Source of the DNA: Treponema sp.
GTDB taxonomy: Bacteria > Spirochaetota > Spirochaetia > Treponematales > Breznakiellaceae
Reading direction: 5' to 3'
DNA: 64,000 nucleotides
NCBI GenBank assembly: GCA_009777995.1
Contig: WRKT01000001.1
Span: forward strand, 62,001-126,000
A program made the position numbers and the translations under genes. Numbering within the stretch: the first letter of the stretch is position 1; each line of letters begins with the position of its first letter. Positions 8,090 to 16,249 of the stretch are shown here, in pieces. Below the pieces are notes generated by a model. The model did not search any database. It was not told the origin of the DNA and worked only from the letters and a program-made list of their open reading frames with translations.

Positions 8090-9628
8090 ATGAAAGCCCT
8101 ATGTGTAATTTACGGAGGCCGGCTTGCTGAGCCGGCCTCCGATGAGGTTCTTCCGGGAAAAAAAAGTGCTTTTTCTCTTGCATTGGAAGCTGCAAGCAGG
8201 TTCCCGAGAGTCGAAAAGACTGTTCTTTTTGGTCTTGAAGGTAAAGAGTATCCCGGAAATATTGAAACTGTACTAAAAAGCTCTTGGACTGTGTCCTCCC
8301 TTCTAAACGAGCTCTCTATTTCCTGTGCAGATTACGATTTTATCTATTATTTTTGGGCAGATTGCCCTCTAATGGACTCTGAACTTGCAGGGAGCATGGC
8401 TGACAGGCATATTCGTTATGCCGCAGAGTATACCTATGCCGACGGCTGGCCCTACGGCTTTGCTCCTGAGCTTCTTTCAAAGCAGACTATAGGAATTCTT
8501 GCAAAAATATCCGAAAAGGATGATTCGCAGGTGGAACGGGATGCCATTTTTAAGGTAATTCAGAAGGATATAAATGCTTTCGACATTGAAACTGAAATTT
8601 CTTCAGTGGATTTAAGGCATTATAGGTTGACACTCGCAGCAGATTCGAAACGAAACCTTCTTTTAGTAAAAAACTTAATGGAAGCAGGGCTTAAATCCGT
8701 AAAAGATGCAGAAAAAATTTTAATTGAGAATCCGGGCCTTTTAAGAACTCTGCCCTGCTTTTTCTCGATACAGATACTGGATAGCTGTCCTCAAAGCTGT
8801 TCATTTTGCCCCCTGCCCAAATACGGCTCAAACGGGGAAAAAAGATTCATCGCTGCCGAAGACTTTTCTAATTTGCTCGATAAAATTATCGCCTTTGCAG
8901 GGGATGCTGTAATCGATCTTTCACTATGGGGGGAACCTGCCCTGCATCCTGAAAAGATAAAGCTAATAGAGATGGTTCTTGAAAGGCCGGAATTATCACT
9001 TATTGTAGAAACTTCAGGCATTGGCTGGAATAATGAAGACCTAAAGGCCCTCTCTCAATATCCTGCAGCTCCTCGTCATAATTATATGGCACCCCTATCC
9101 TGGATCGTTTCTCTAGATGCCCATGACCCTGACCGCTATAAGGAAATTAGGGGACCGGGCTTTGCGGAGGCAAGGACTTGCGCAAAAACTCTAATGGATC
9201 TGTTCCCCGGGAATACCTATGTCCAGGCCCTTAGGGTAAAGGGTTCTGAAGATGATATTGAACATTTCTTCCGCTATTGGAAGGAGGAAGCAGGCGGGAG
9301 TACTAACCATATTATTATCCAGAAGTATAATGACTTCTGTGGGGCCCTTCCGAAATTACAGGCATCTGACCTTTCACCCTTAAAAAGAAGGCCCTGTTGG
9401 CATATAATACGGGACATGGTAATACTCATCGATGGTAATGTGCCTGTTTGCAGGGAAGACCTTGGCGCCCTTAAGGGGAATGCGGACAGAGGCATACTCG
9501 GGAATATTTTCACTGAAGATCCGGGACTTATTTGGGAAAGAGGTGCTTCACTTTATATGAAACACTGCAATGCTATTCATGAAGGAATTTGCTCAAACTG
9601 TGATGAGTACTATACCTACAACTTTTAA
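8090..9628 (+). CDS. Spiro-SPASM radical SAM protein
   Basis: A 512-residue protein matching the spirochaete-specific spiro-SPASM family. Residues 1-200 resemble a nucleotidyltransferase-like domain (MKALCVIYGGRLAEPA, then a DCPLMD motif). The radical SAM cluster motif CxxxCxxC is C233, C237, C240 (DSCPQSCSFC). A C-terminal SPASM-type region carries further cysteines (RRPCWHII, PVCRED, KHCNAIHEGICSNC) that could bind auxiliary Fe-S clusters. The reaction is unknown. The gene opens a cluster of overlapping glycan genes, so it may modify a sugar or a glycan-carrying peptide. There is no clear Shine-Dalgarno sequence before the ATG; a GCCGATA motif lies just upstream. Confidence 0.85.
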   Translation: MKALCVIYGGRLAEPASDEVLPGKKSAFSLALEAASRFPRVEKTVLFGLEGKEYPGNIETVLKSSWTVSSLLNELSISCADYDFIYYFWADCPLMDSELAGSMADRHIRYAAEYTYADGWPYGFAPELLSKQTIGILAKISEKDDSQVERDAIFKVIQKDINAFDIETEISSVDLRHYRLTLAADSKRNLLLVKNLMEAGLKSVKDAEKILIENPGLLRTLPCFFSIQILDSCPQSCSFCPLPKYGSNGEKRFIAAEDFSNLLDKIIAFAGDAVIDLSLWGEPALHPEKIKLIEMVLERPELSLIVETSGIGWNNEDLKALSQYPAAPRHNYMAPLSWIVSLDAHDPDRYKEIRGPGFAEARTCAKTLMDLFPGNTYVQALRVKGSEDDIEHFFRYWKEEAGGSTNHIIIQKYNDFCGALPKLQASDLSPLKRRPCWHIIRDMVILIDGNVPVCREDLGALKGNADRGILGNIFTEDPGLIWERGASLYMKHCNAIHEGICSNCDEYYTYNF

Positions 9629-10637
9629 CGATCTGCTCCCCTCTTATACTGCTGTAGGAGGAACCGAAAGGCGGGCTTCCACCGGACTTTCAGCTGTAAT
9701 CCTTAATAGGGGAGGGCGCTATCCCCGTTTTACCCTCTTTGAAGAGCTTGAAAAGATTGGCTTTGATTATGTCCTTTCAATGGAGAGCTCCGCAAACCGC
9801 TATGACCTTGAGTCTCTTTCAGGGAGTTTTCCCTTTGTACGTTTTGTTCTTTTAAAGGATGCAGTAAGCTCAGGGGAGGAGATCAATCTTGCGGCCTCTG
9901 AGCTTTCAAGTCCCCTGTTTTTTGTGCTCTGGAATGATATAAAAGTTCTAAGGGGAGGCGGGGCAGAGCGAATGGCAGAGAGGCTTCAGTCGGGGAGTGA
10001 AGACAAGTCCAAACCCTATAAAAGACTCTGTACAGTGCCCATGATTCAGGACGGGCGTTCCGATACCATTCCCACCTTGATTGCACCTGCATTGGTTCCC
10101 GAAAAATCAGGCGGAAAATCAAGCATTAGGACCATCCCCTTTATTTCCGAGAAAGAGGGCCTTCCCTCCCTTTATCCCTTTGATGGAATTGGGATTTATG
10201 ATAGGGAGAGGTTTATCCGCCTTGGCGGCTTTGACCCGATGATAAAGAGCTTTTATTGGCAGCTTATGGATTTTGGCTTTCGCTCCCATCTTTGGGGGGA
10301 GGAAATTGCAGGAACTCAATTGATTAAGCTCGGGTTTGAAGGAAGTATCCCGCCTGAGGATAGGACAATCGGAGAATCCTGGCGCTGGTTCTATCTTAAG
10401 AATCTTGCCCCTGTTTTCAGAAGGGATTATGCCCATATTCCCCTTGGACGCTTTCCGTCATATCTAAAAAAGAGGGGCTCTCTTATGTCGGCATGGGAAG
10501 AATTTTCTGCAGCCCGTATCTGGGTTAAGACCAATTGTTACCGCTTTACTTCCGATGCAAGAACCATTGCTGAGCGTTTCCCCTATGCCGAGCGGGAGGA
10601 AAACCATGACGGCCCTTATTCTGCAAGCCAGGCTTGA
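9603..10637 (+). CDS. Glycosyltransferase-like protein of spiro-SPASM cluster
   Basis: Probable GT-A-fold glycosyltransferase. The hydrophobic beginning AVILNRGGRYPRF, the segment FFVLWNDIKVL (a DxD-like position) and the late YPFDGIGIYDRERFIRLGGFDPMIKSFYWQLMDFGFR, split here into pieces, resemble GT2 enzymes where GGFD and an Asp near the end bind the acceptor. No close family is recognised. The frame has upstream starts, but ATG 9603 is preferred because it gives only a 26-base overlap with spiro-SPASM and starts the protein with a compact N-terminus (344 residues). It overlaps the SpsF-like gene by 32 bases. A role in building a surface or flagellar glycan is inferred from neighbours. Confidence 0.6.
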   Translation: MSTIPTTFNDLLPSYTAVGGTERRASTGLSAVILNRGGRYPRFTLFEELEKIGFDYVLSMESSANRYDLESLSGSFPFVRFVLLKDAVSSGEEINLAASELSSPLFFVLWNDIKVLRGGGAERMAERLQSGSEDKSKPYKRLCTVPMIQDGRSDTIPTLIAPALVPEKSGGKSSIRTIPFISEKEGLPSLYPFDGIGIYDRERFIRLGGFDPMIKSFYWQLMDFGFRSHLWGEEIAGTQLIKLGFEGSIPPEDRTIGESWRWFYLKNLAPVFRRDYAHIPLGRFPSYLKKRGSLMSAWEEFSAARIWVKTNCYRFTSDARTIAERFPYAEREENHDGPYSASQA

Positions 10638-11280
10638 TTCAAGCCGCCTCCCCAATAAAACAATGCTCCCCCTGGGCAGAAGGCACATGATTTTCAGGGT
10701 GATGGAAGCTCTTTCCCTTCTACCTGTCGAGCAGAAGATCATTGCCTGCCCCGATGACTGTCTTTCGGCCTTTGCGCCTCTTGCCGAAGAGGCAGGATTT
10801 ACCCTTATTACTGGTCCTAAGGATGATGTCCTTGCCCGTTATTGCATTGCAATAAGGCAATCAGGGGCAGAAAGGATAATAAGGGCAACAGGCGATAATC
10901 CCTTTGTCTTTGTTGATGCAGCTGCGGCTATAAATACCGAAGCTTCGGCTCTTGGAGCAGATTATGCCTCCTATGGCGGCATGCCCTATGGAGCAGGTGT
11001 TGAATCGGTGTCTTCAGAGGCCCTTTTAAGGGCAGAATGGCATGCAAGGGAAAAGACTGAAAGGGAGCATGTTTGCCCGTATCTATATAATAACGCGGAG
11101 CTTTTTAGTCTTCACAGGCCTCTTGCACCCAGGGTCTGGCAGGCAGGGGATTTAAGGATTACAATTGATACTCCTGCCGATTATGAGAAGGCTCAAAAAT
11201 TATTTGAAAAGCTCCGGAGCCTCCCCGGTGAGCAAAGGAGCAAGGGTGAGCATATAATTGAGGCAGCGAGAATGTTATGA
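10606..11280 (+). CDS. SpsF-like sugar nucleotidyltransferase
   Basis: Member of the acylneuraminate cytidylyltransferase/SpsF family that activates acidic or deoxy sugars as CMP- or NDP-derivatives. The N-terminal signature is LILQARLDSSRLPNKTMLPL. The nucleotide and metal region follows with RATGDNPFVFVDAA. Start ATG 10606 is chosen because GGGAGGA lies at 10594-10600; an earlier in-frame ATG (10555) would make a long overlap. Length 224 residues fits. Its stop overlaps the next gene as ATGA. In the PseF/PseG pathway such enzymes sit beside an SpsG-like hydrolase, exactly as here. Confidence 0.85.
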   Translation: MTALILQARLDSSRLPNKTMLPLGRRHMIFRVMEALSLLPVEQKIIACPDDCLSAFAPLAEEAGFTLITGPKDDVLARYCIAIRQSGAERIIRATGDNPFVFVDAAAAINTEASALGADYASYGGMPYGAGVESVSSEALLRAEWHAREKTEREHVCPYLYNNAELFSLHRPLAPRVWQAGDLRITIDTPADYEKAQKLFEKLRSLPGEQRSKGEHIIEAARML

Positions 11281-13100
11281 GCGAAGCAAAAACTGTCCTA
11301 ATTGTTCCAAGTTGCGAGAGAGACAGGGGAGGGGGACATTTAAGACGCTCTTTATTCCTATTGCGGGCACTAGAAGAGGGGGGCGGGGACAGTTATATCT
11401 GGATTTCGGAGCATCATAAGGATGATGTCTTTCTTCGCTTTAAGAAATTTTTTGAGAATACCGGCTTTGGTAAAGGCTTTCATGCACGCCTCATTTCAAG
11501 AATAGAAGAGATAAATGCGAAAAAATGGGACTATATAATTCTTGACCGTTTCAGAACTTCCGAAAAAGACTTTGCCTTTTGGGCAAGCCTTGCACCAATA
11601 ATCGGGATTGATGAGGGAGGCCCTTGTCGTAAGCGTTTTGACTTCCTTATTGACCTTTTACCCGGCCTTAAAGGGCATACTGCAAATCTCAGCGCACCCG
11701 GCCTTCTCCCCCTGCCAAAGAATAGGAAACCCACGGGCAGGCAGGCAAAAAATAAACCCTTAAATATTCTTATTAGTTTTGGAGCCGAAGATTCCAAGGG
11801 TCTTGGTCCTTCCACGGCAAGACTGCTTGCCTCCCATTCATCTTCCCCAATATTAACTCTTATTTCTAATTCAGGAGAAGAGATACCCGGAGTACATGTC
11901 ACAGGCCTTATTGCAGACCTAAAGGAAATGCTTGCTGAATATGATTTATTTATTACCCATTTCGGGATAGGAGCCTTTGAGGCTGTCTATGCAAGGGTGC
12001 CTGTCCTGCTTGTTTCTCCGACTGATTATCATTATAAGCTAAGCCGGAATGCAGGGTTTTATTCGATAGGGATGGGCAGGGATTTATTTCTTACAGAAGC
12101 ACAGAGGCTGGGAGTTCGCAGAGAATTTAACAAGATTTTTAAAGCCGGGTTTTTAGCGGAGCTGCAAAAGAGGACAGAGAGGATTGCTCTGCGTTATGGG
12201 CTTGAAGGAGAGCAAGAGGAAGACCTTGGCAGCTTCTTTGGTGATCTTAGTCCCGATTCTTCGAAAACTTGCCCTGCCTGCGGGGAGAGTGCAGGCACCG
12301 ATAATCAGGTACTTGCCCGTTTCCCCGAGGAAACCTATAGGCGCTGTGAGCGGTGCGGGGTTATCTATCTTAATCGCTTAAAACCCCCTCCCTTTGGTTA
12401 TGATGAAGAGTATTTCTTCGATTTCTACAAAAAGCAGTATGGTAAAACCTATCTTGAAGACTTCCCAAACCTGATTCAAATGGCAAAAAGACGGCTTAAA
12501 ATAATTAAAAACTTTACCGTAAACGATCCGGAAGTAAAGCCCAAAGTCCTTGATATTGGCTGTGCCTACGGCCCCTTCATGGCTGCCTCAGAGGAAATGG
12601 GATTTTCCCCCTGCGGAGTTGACCCGATTGAAGACGCAGTGCGCTATGTTAACGAGGAACTTGGCCTTAAGGCATGGCAGGGCTTCTTCCCATCAGGGGC
12701 TAAGGCTGAAGACGGCCCCTTCGATGCTGTGACCCTATGGTTTGTACTCGAGCACTTCAGAGACCCCGGGAAGATACTTGCCGAGATTAACAGGGTTTTG
12801 GTTCCGGGAGGAGTGCTTGCCTTCTCTACACCCTCGTTTAAAGGGATTTCAGGCAGAAAAGGCCTTGGGGCATTCCTTAAAAACAGCCCTGCCGACCATT
12901 TAACCGTCTGGAGCCCCGGGATTACAGGGAAAATATTGCAGAAATACGGCTTTAAGGTACGCAAGATCGTGGTTTCCGGCCATCACCCTTCAAGATTTCC
13001 CTTCTTTGGCCGCTTCACTAAACTATACAGGCCTCTGCTTTCAATAAGCAGGTTTTTCCGTCTTGGAGATACTTTTGAAGTTTATTGCACGAAGAATTAA
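11277..13100 (+). CDS. SpsG/PseG-like hydrolase fused to a zinc-finger SAM methyltransferase
   Basis: Two enzymes in one 607-residue chain. Residues 1 to about 325 look like SpsG/PseG (UDP-sugar hydrolase, GT-B-like fold): RGGGHLRRSLFLLRAL near the N-terminus, DYIILDRFRTS, LNILISFGAED and ITHFGIGAFEAVYARVP. From about 335 a four-Cys finger (CPACGES, then CERCGVIYL) leads into a class I methyltransferase with motif I VLDIGCAYGPFMAA and a VLEHFRDPG segment. It overlaps the SpsF-like gene by ATGA. It would supply and methylate a sugar for the glycan made by this cluster; the exact sugar is unknown. Its last four bases overlap the GGDEF gene on the other strand. Confidence 0.85.
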   Translation: MSEAKTVLIVPSCERDRGGGHLRRSLFLLRALEEGGGDSYIWISEHHKDDVFLRFKKFFENTGFGKGFHARLISRIEEINAKKWDYIILDRFRTSEKDFAFWASLAPIIGIDEGGPCRKRFDFLIDLLPGLKGHTANLSAPGLLPLPKNRKPTGRQAKNKPLNILISFGAEDSKGLGPSTARLLASHSSSPILTLISNSGEEIPGVHVTGLIADLKEMLAEYDLFITHFGIGAFEAVYARVPVLLVSPTDYHYKLSRNAGFYSIGMGRDLFLTEAQRLGVRREFNKIFKAGFLAELQKRTERIALRYGLEGEQEEDLGSFFGDLSPDSSKTCPACGESAGTDNQVLARFPEETYRRCERCGVIYLNRLKPPPFGYDEEYFFDFYKKQYGKTYLEDFPNLIQMAKRRLKIIKNFTVNDPEVKPKVLDIGCAYGPFMAASEEMGFSPCGVDPIEDAVRYVNEELGLKAWQGFFPSGAKAEDGPFDAVTLWFVLEHFRDPGKILAEINRVLVPGGVLAFSTPSFKGISGRKGLGAFLKNSPADHLTVWSPGITGKILQKYGFKVRKIVVSGHHPSRFPFFGRFTKLYRPLLSISRFFRLGDTFEVYCTKN

Positions 13101-14140
13101 AGATGGCCGAAGGTGAACTGATTACGCCCGTTATTCTTTGATATATACATCATTTCGTCTGCGCGCTTAATATAATCGTTGCTGTTCTGCGTATAGTTCG
13201 CCTTTCCTGTCGTAACGCCTATGGAAATTGTTACCCTGTCAGAGGCTAAGTTTTCCTCGTGGGGAACATTTTTTTCAAATATGGCAAGGAGCAGTTTCTC
13301 CGCAATTAGGCGCGCTCCCTTTTCATCGGTATTTGGAAGGACCACCACAAATTCCTCACCTCCATAGCGCGCAACAAAGTCATCTGACCTTATCAAGTTC
13401 TTTGAAAGGGTTTCGGCAATAAGTTTCAAGCAGTCATCGCCTCCAATATGACCATATTTATCATTATACTTTTTAAAGCAGTCTATATCGATCATCAACA
13501 TTGATAGTACGCCGCCCGAGCGGGAAAGCAGTTTAATAAGATGGTTCATGTTTTCATCGAAAAACCTGCGATTATAGATGCCGGTTAGGGGGTCAAAGTA
13601 AATCTTCTCTGCTTCAGTCCTGAGCCAGGATATTTGCCGCTCAAGGCTTGCAATATCTCTTAGATCTCTTGTATAACCTGCCACTACATAACCGCCCTTA
13701 TAGTTTACCCGAACAAGGGTAACCTCGGCAGGTAATGGGGCCTTATCAACAGGCATTTGATGCATCCACTCAAAATTACAGTAACCGTCTTCGAAGGCCT
13801 TTTTTACGAGCTTTATTGCCTTCTCATCTGAACGCTGTCCGTCAGGCTGGAACTCGGGCGAGCATTCAAAGAACCTTTCGACATATTCTTTTTTATCTTG
13901 AAAGCCGTAGAGTCTCACGGCCGCTTCATTGCAATCGACTGTTCTTAGATTGCTGTCCCATAGCTGGCAGCATAGGGGGGTCGTGTCCATCATCAATTTG
14001 GTCTGGTCAGATATTACGAATCTTCTATTAAAGATCAGATTAATTATAACGGTGGCAGAAATGAGTACCAATATGACAATAACCAGAAATGCGGGAGTCA
14101 CAATCGGGTTCTGATTAGAATTTGTAAGAAAATTTATCAT
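13097..14140 (-). CDS. Membrane PAS-GGDEF diguanylate cyclase
   Basis: Makes cyclic di-GMP from GTP. One N-terminal membrane helix (about residues 9-32) is followed by a PAS-like sensor domain and a C-terminal GGDEF domain with the active motif GGEEF (about residue 260). RSDD, an RxxD inhibitory site, lies five residues before it, so product inhibition is likely. An upstream ATG exists at 14164, but ATG 14140 overlaps the stop of the VOC gene as ATGA and gives 347 residues. The pair look like a two-gene operon. In spirochaetes c-di-GMP controls motility; a link here is inference. Confidence 0.9.
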   Translation of the reverse strand: MINFLTNSNQNPIVTPAFLVIVILVLISATVIINLIFNRRFVISDQTKLMMDTTPLCCQLWDSNLRTVDCNEAAVRLYGFQDKKEYVERFFECSPEFQPDGQRSDEKAIKLVKKAFEDGYCNFEWMHQMPVDKAPLPAEVTLVRVNYKGGYVVAGYTRDLRDIASLERQISWLRTEAEKIYFDPLTGIYNRRFFDENMNHLIKLLSRSGGVLSMLMIDIDCFKKYNDKYGHIGGDDCLKLIAETLSKNLIRSDDFVARYGGEEFVVVLPNTDEKGARLIAEKLLLAIFEKNVPHEENLASDRVTISIGVTTGKANYTQNSNDYIKRADEMMYISKNNGRNQFTFGHL

Positions 14141-14514
14141 GATTTTTTTAGTATCTCTATCCAATAGCCGTCAGGATCTTCGATAAAGTATAAACCCATA
14201 TCTTGGTTCTCGTAGCAAATACAGCCCATTTCCCTGTGAAAGGCCCGTGTTTCATCATAGTCATTATCCACCCTAATGCAAAGGTGAATTTCATTATCGC
14301 CAAGATTATAAGGTTCTTTTCGGTCTCGCAACCAGGTCAGTTCAAGGGTAAAGTCGATATAATCATCTCCAAGATAAACCAGTTTAAAAGAACCGTCTTC
14401 AGGCTCACGCCTTTTCTTCTCCTTTAGGTTTAATGCCTTTTTATAGAATTCAAGGCTTTTTTCAAGATCAAATACATTGATATTAAAGTGATCAAACTTG
14501 CTTTTGATCTGCAT
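14137..14514 (-). CDS. VOC-family (glyoxalase I-like) protein
   Basis: Small metalloenzyme of the vicinal-oxygen-chelate fold, 125 residues. It has the paired beta-alpha-beta units seen as FDHFNINVFDLEKSLEFYKK and later LGDNEIHLCIRVDND, with a terminal FIEDPDGYWIEILKKS that supplies the usual Glu ligand. These are hallmarks of lactoylglutathione lyase-like proteins, but fosfomycin-resistance and dioxygenase relatives share them, so substrate is uncertain. The start at 14514 is chosen over 14541 because GGAGG lies 8 bases before it. It is translationally linked to the GGDEF gene. Confidence 0.85.
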   Translation of the reverse strand: MQIKSKFDHFNINVFDLEKSLEFYKKALNLKEKKRREPEDGSFKLVYLGDDYIDFTLELTWLRDRKEPYNLGDNEIHLCIRVDNDYDETRAFHREMGCICYENQDMGLYFIEDPDGYWIEILKKS

Positions 14515-14578
14515 GCTCTCTGCCTCCTGTAGCGAATGCAATTTAATTATTGATCAAATTAATGGATTATTCAAGGTT

Positions 14579-16249
14579 CTAAATCCATAATGCGTTTATG
14601 AAAACGTAAATAAGAGCAATACAAATGCCTGCACCTGCAAGCAAGAGGCCAAGGGAAAAGCCCCCTATTCTGGCAGGTTCTTCGGGGCTTGGCTTTCTCA
14701 AGGGGAGAGAGGGAAGGGCTGCTAAAAAGGCAGCACAGAAGCATGCAATTTGTATGATGAGCTTTAGGCCCGGTCTTATGAGCAGGTTTTCAATGTCAAG
14801 TACATTGGGCCACCTAATACTGTGTCTTATGATCCTGCGCACAACCAAAAGGTATATGCCTGCTCCAATTAATACCGAAATAAGGGCACTTTGTAAGTTT
14901 TTTGCCGAGAAATAGTCAGGTCTTAAGGGGTCTCCATGACCCTGAAAGAAGCCGCTTCCCGTTTCTGCAATGCTGTTCATAAGGGAGGGGAATAGGCCTA
15001 AGGCTAGAACTATGAGTGCCGTAAACCCAAGGGCGAATGCAGGAGCGGGGCCTATATAAGGCCTTGCCGCTGCTTTTCCTCCCTCCCCTGTGAAAAGCAC
15101 CGTGAAGAGTTTCGCCATATATGCAAGGGTTAGAGCTCCTGTAAAAATAAAGGCAATATCGGTGAATCCAAGGAGGCCAAGGGGGTTTTGATACCAATAT
15201 ACTGCATCCACTATGCTTTCATGTAATAAGGTTTTACTTAAATAGCCGCTGAATAAGGGGAGTCCCGAAATGCTCAAAGCAGATATGAGGAAAATGATGA
15301 GGAATAGGGGCTTACCCCTTCCGAAACCGCGGATTTTTTCAAGACTTAGCTCGCCCAAGTTCATGTAGACAATACCTGCAGCAAGAAAGAGACTTAGCTT
15401 TATAAGGGAATGGTTTAGTATATGGAGCAAAACGCCCCCTGCCGCAAAATTACTGCCGTCAATAGGTAATCCCTGCATAGCGATTCCTATGAAAATTAAA
15501 CCCATCTGCGAGACAGATGAACAGGCGATTATTTTTTTCAGATCGTCTGAAAAAAGGGCAAGCAATGCCCCAAGGACCATGGTAATGACAGCGGGGATTA
15601 GCAGTATCATGCTCCAGGTATAGTCCCCGTAGAAGAGGCTTCCGCTAAGGATGGCTGTTCCGAAAATGCCTGTCTTTATAAGAATGCCCGAAAGTAATGC
15701 GCTCGCAGGAGCGGGTGCTACCGGGTGGGCCTTCGGGAGCCAGAAGTGCAGGGGGAACATTCCCGCCTTTGCCCCGAAGCCTATCAGCATTAGCACTCCG
15801 GGAAGATAGAGGTCTTGCCTGTCAATTTCTGTCTGCATAAAAAGTGAAGTAAACTCAAGGGTGCCGAGCAGGTTCTGTATCATTAACATTCCAAAAAGAA
15901 TGGAAAGTCCGCCGATTATAGCGATAGCGAGGTAGGTTTCACCTGCCCTAAGGGCTTCAGGGTTCTCGTCATGGATTATAAGCGGGTAAGATGAAAAAGA
16001 CATTATCTCAAAAAATAAAAAGGTGGTCCTAAAATCCGATGAGAAAAATACCCCAAGGGTTGAAAGCAGGGTTAGCAGGTTGAAGAAAATATAACGCCTT
16101 AATTTTTTTGGGTGTGATGCAAAGTATCCCGGGGAGAAGACTGCTGTTATGAGCCAGAGGAAGATGGTGATGGAGCCGAAAATTAGGCGAAAGCCGTCAA
16201 TGCGAAAGCATAGGGCCAAAGCTCCATAGTCAAGGAGGTTTATGTTCAT
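14579..16249 (-). CDS. MrpD/NuoL-like proton-translocating subunit, last gene of Mrp operon
   Basis: Large polytopic subunit of 556 residues from the NuoL/M/N-MrpA/D family. It keeps the conserved core: a Glu-bearing helix (FFEIMSFSSYPLIIH), Lys in GAKAGMFPLHFWLPKAHPVAP, and a further Lys in the ALFSDDLKKIIACSSVSQMG helix. It differs from its neighbours at both ends. It begins at the segment matching about residue 70 of the other copies, so the first two helices are missing, and it carries a C-terminal extension of several extra helices. Its start overlaps the stop of the upstream gene by 4 bases. It ends the 15-gene operon. Confidence 0.85.
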   Translation of the reverse strand: MNINLLDYGALALCFRIDGFRLIFGSITIFLWLITAVFSPGYFASHPKKLRRYIFFNLLTLLSTLGVFFSSDFRTTFLFFEIMSFSSYPLIIHDENPEALRAGETYLAIAIIGGLSILFGMLMIQNLLGTLEFTSLFMQTEIDRQDLYLPGVLMLIGFGAKAGMFPLHFWLPKAHPVAPAPASALLSGILIKTGIFGTAILSGSLFYGDYTWSMILLIPAVITMVLGALLALFSDDLKKIIACSSVSQMGLIFIGIAMQGLPIDGSNFAAGGVLLHILNHSLIKLSLFLAAGIVYMNLGELSLEKIRGFGRGKPLFLIIFLISALSISGLPLFSGYLSKTLLHESIVDAVYWYQNPLGLLGFTDIAFIFTGALTLAYMAKLFTVLFTGEGGKAAARPYIGPAPAFALGFTALIVLALGLFPSLMNSIAETGSGFFQGHGDPLRPDYFSAKNLQSALISVLIGAGIYLLVVRRIIRHSIRWPNVLDIENLLIRPGLKLIIQIACFCAAFLAALPSLPLRKPSPEEPARIGGFSLGLLLAGAGICIALIYVFINALWI

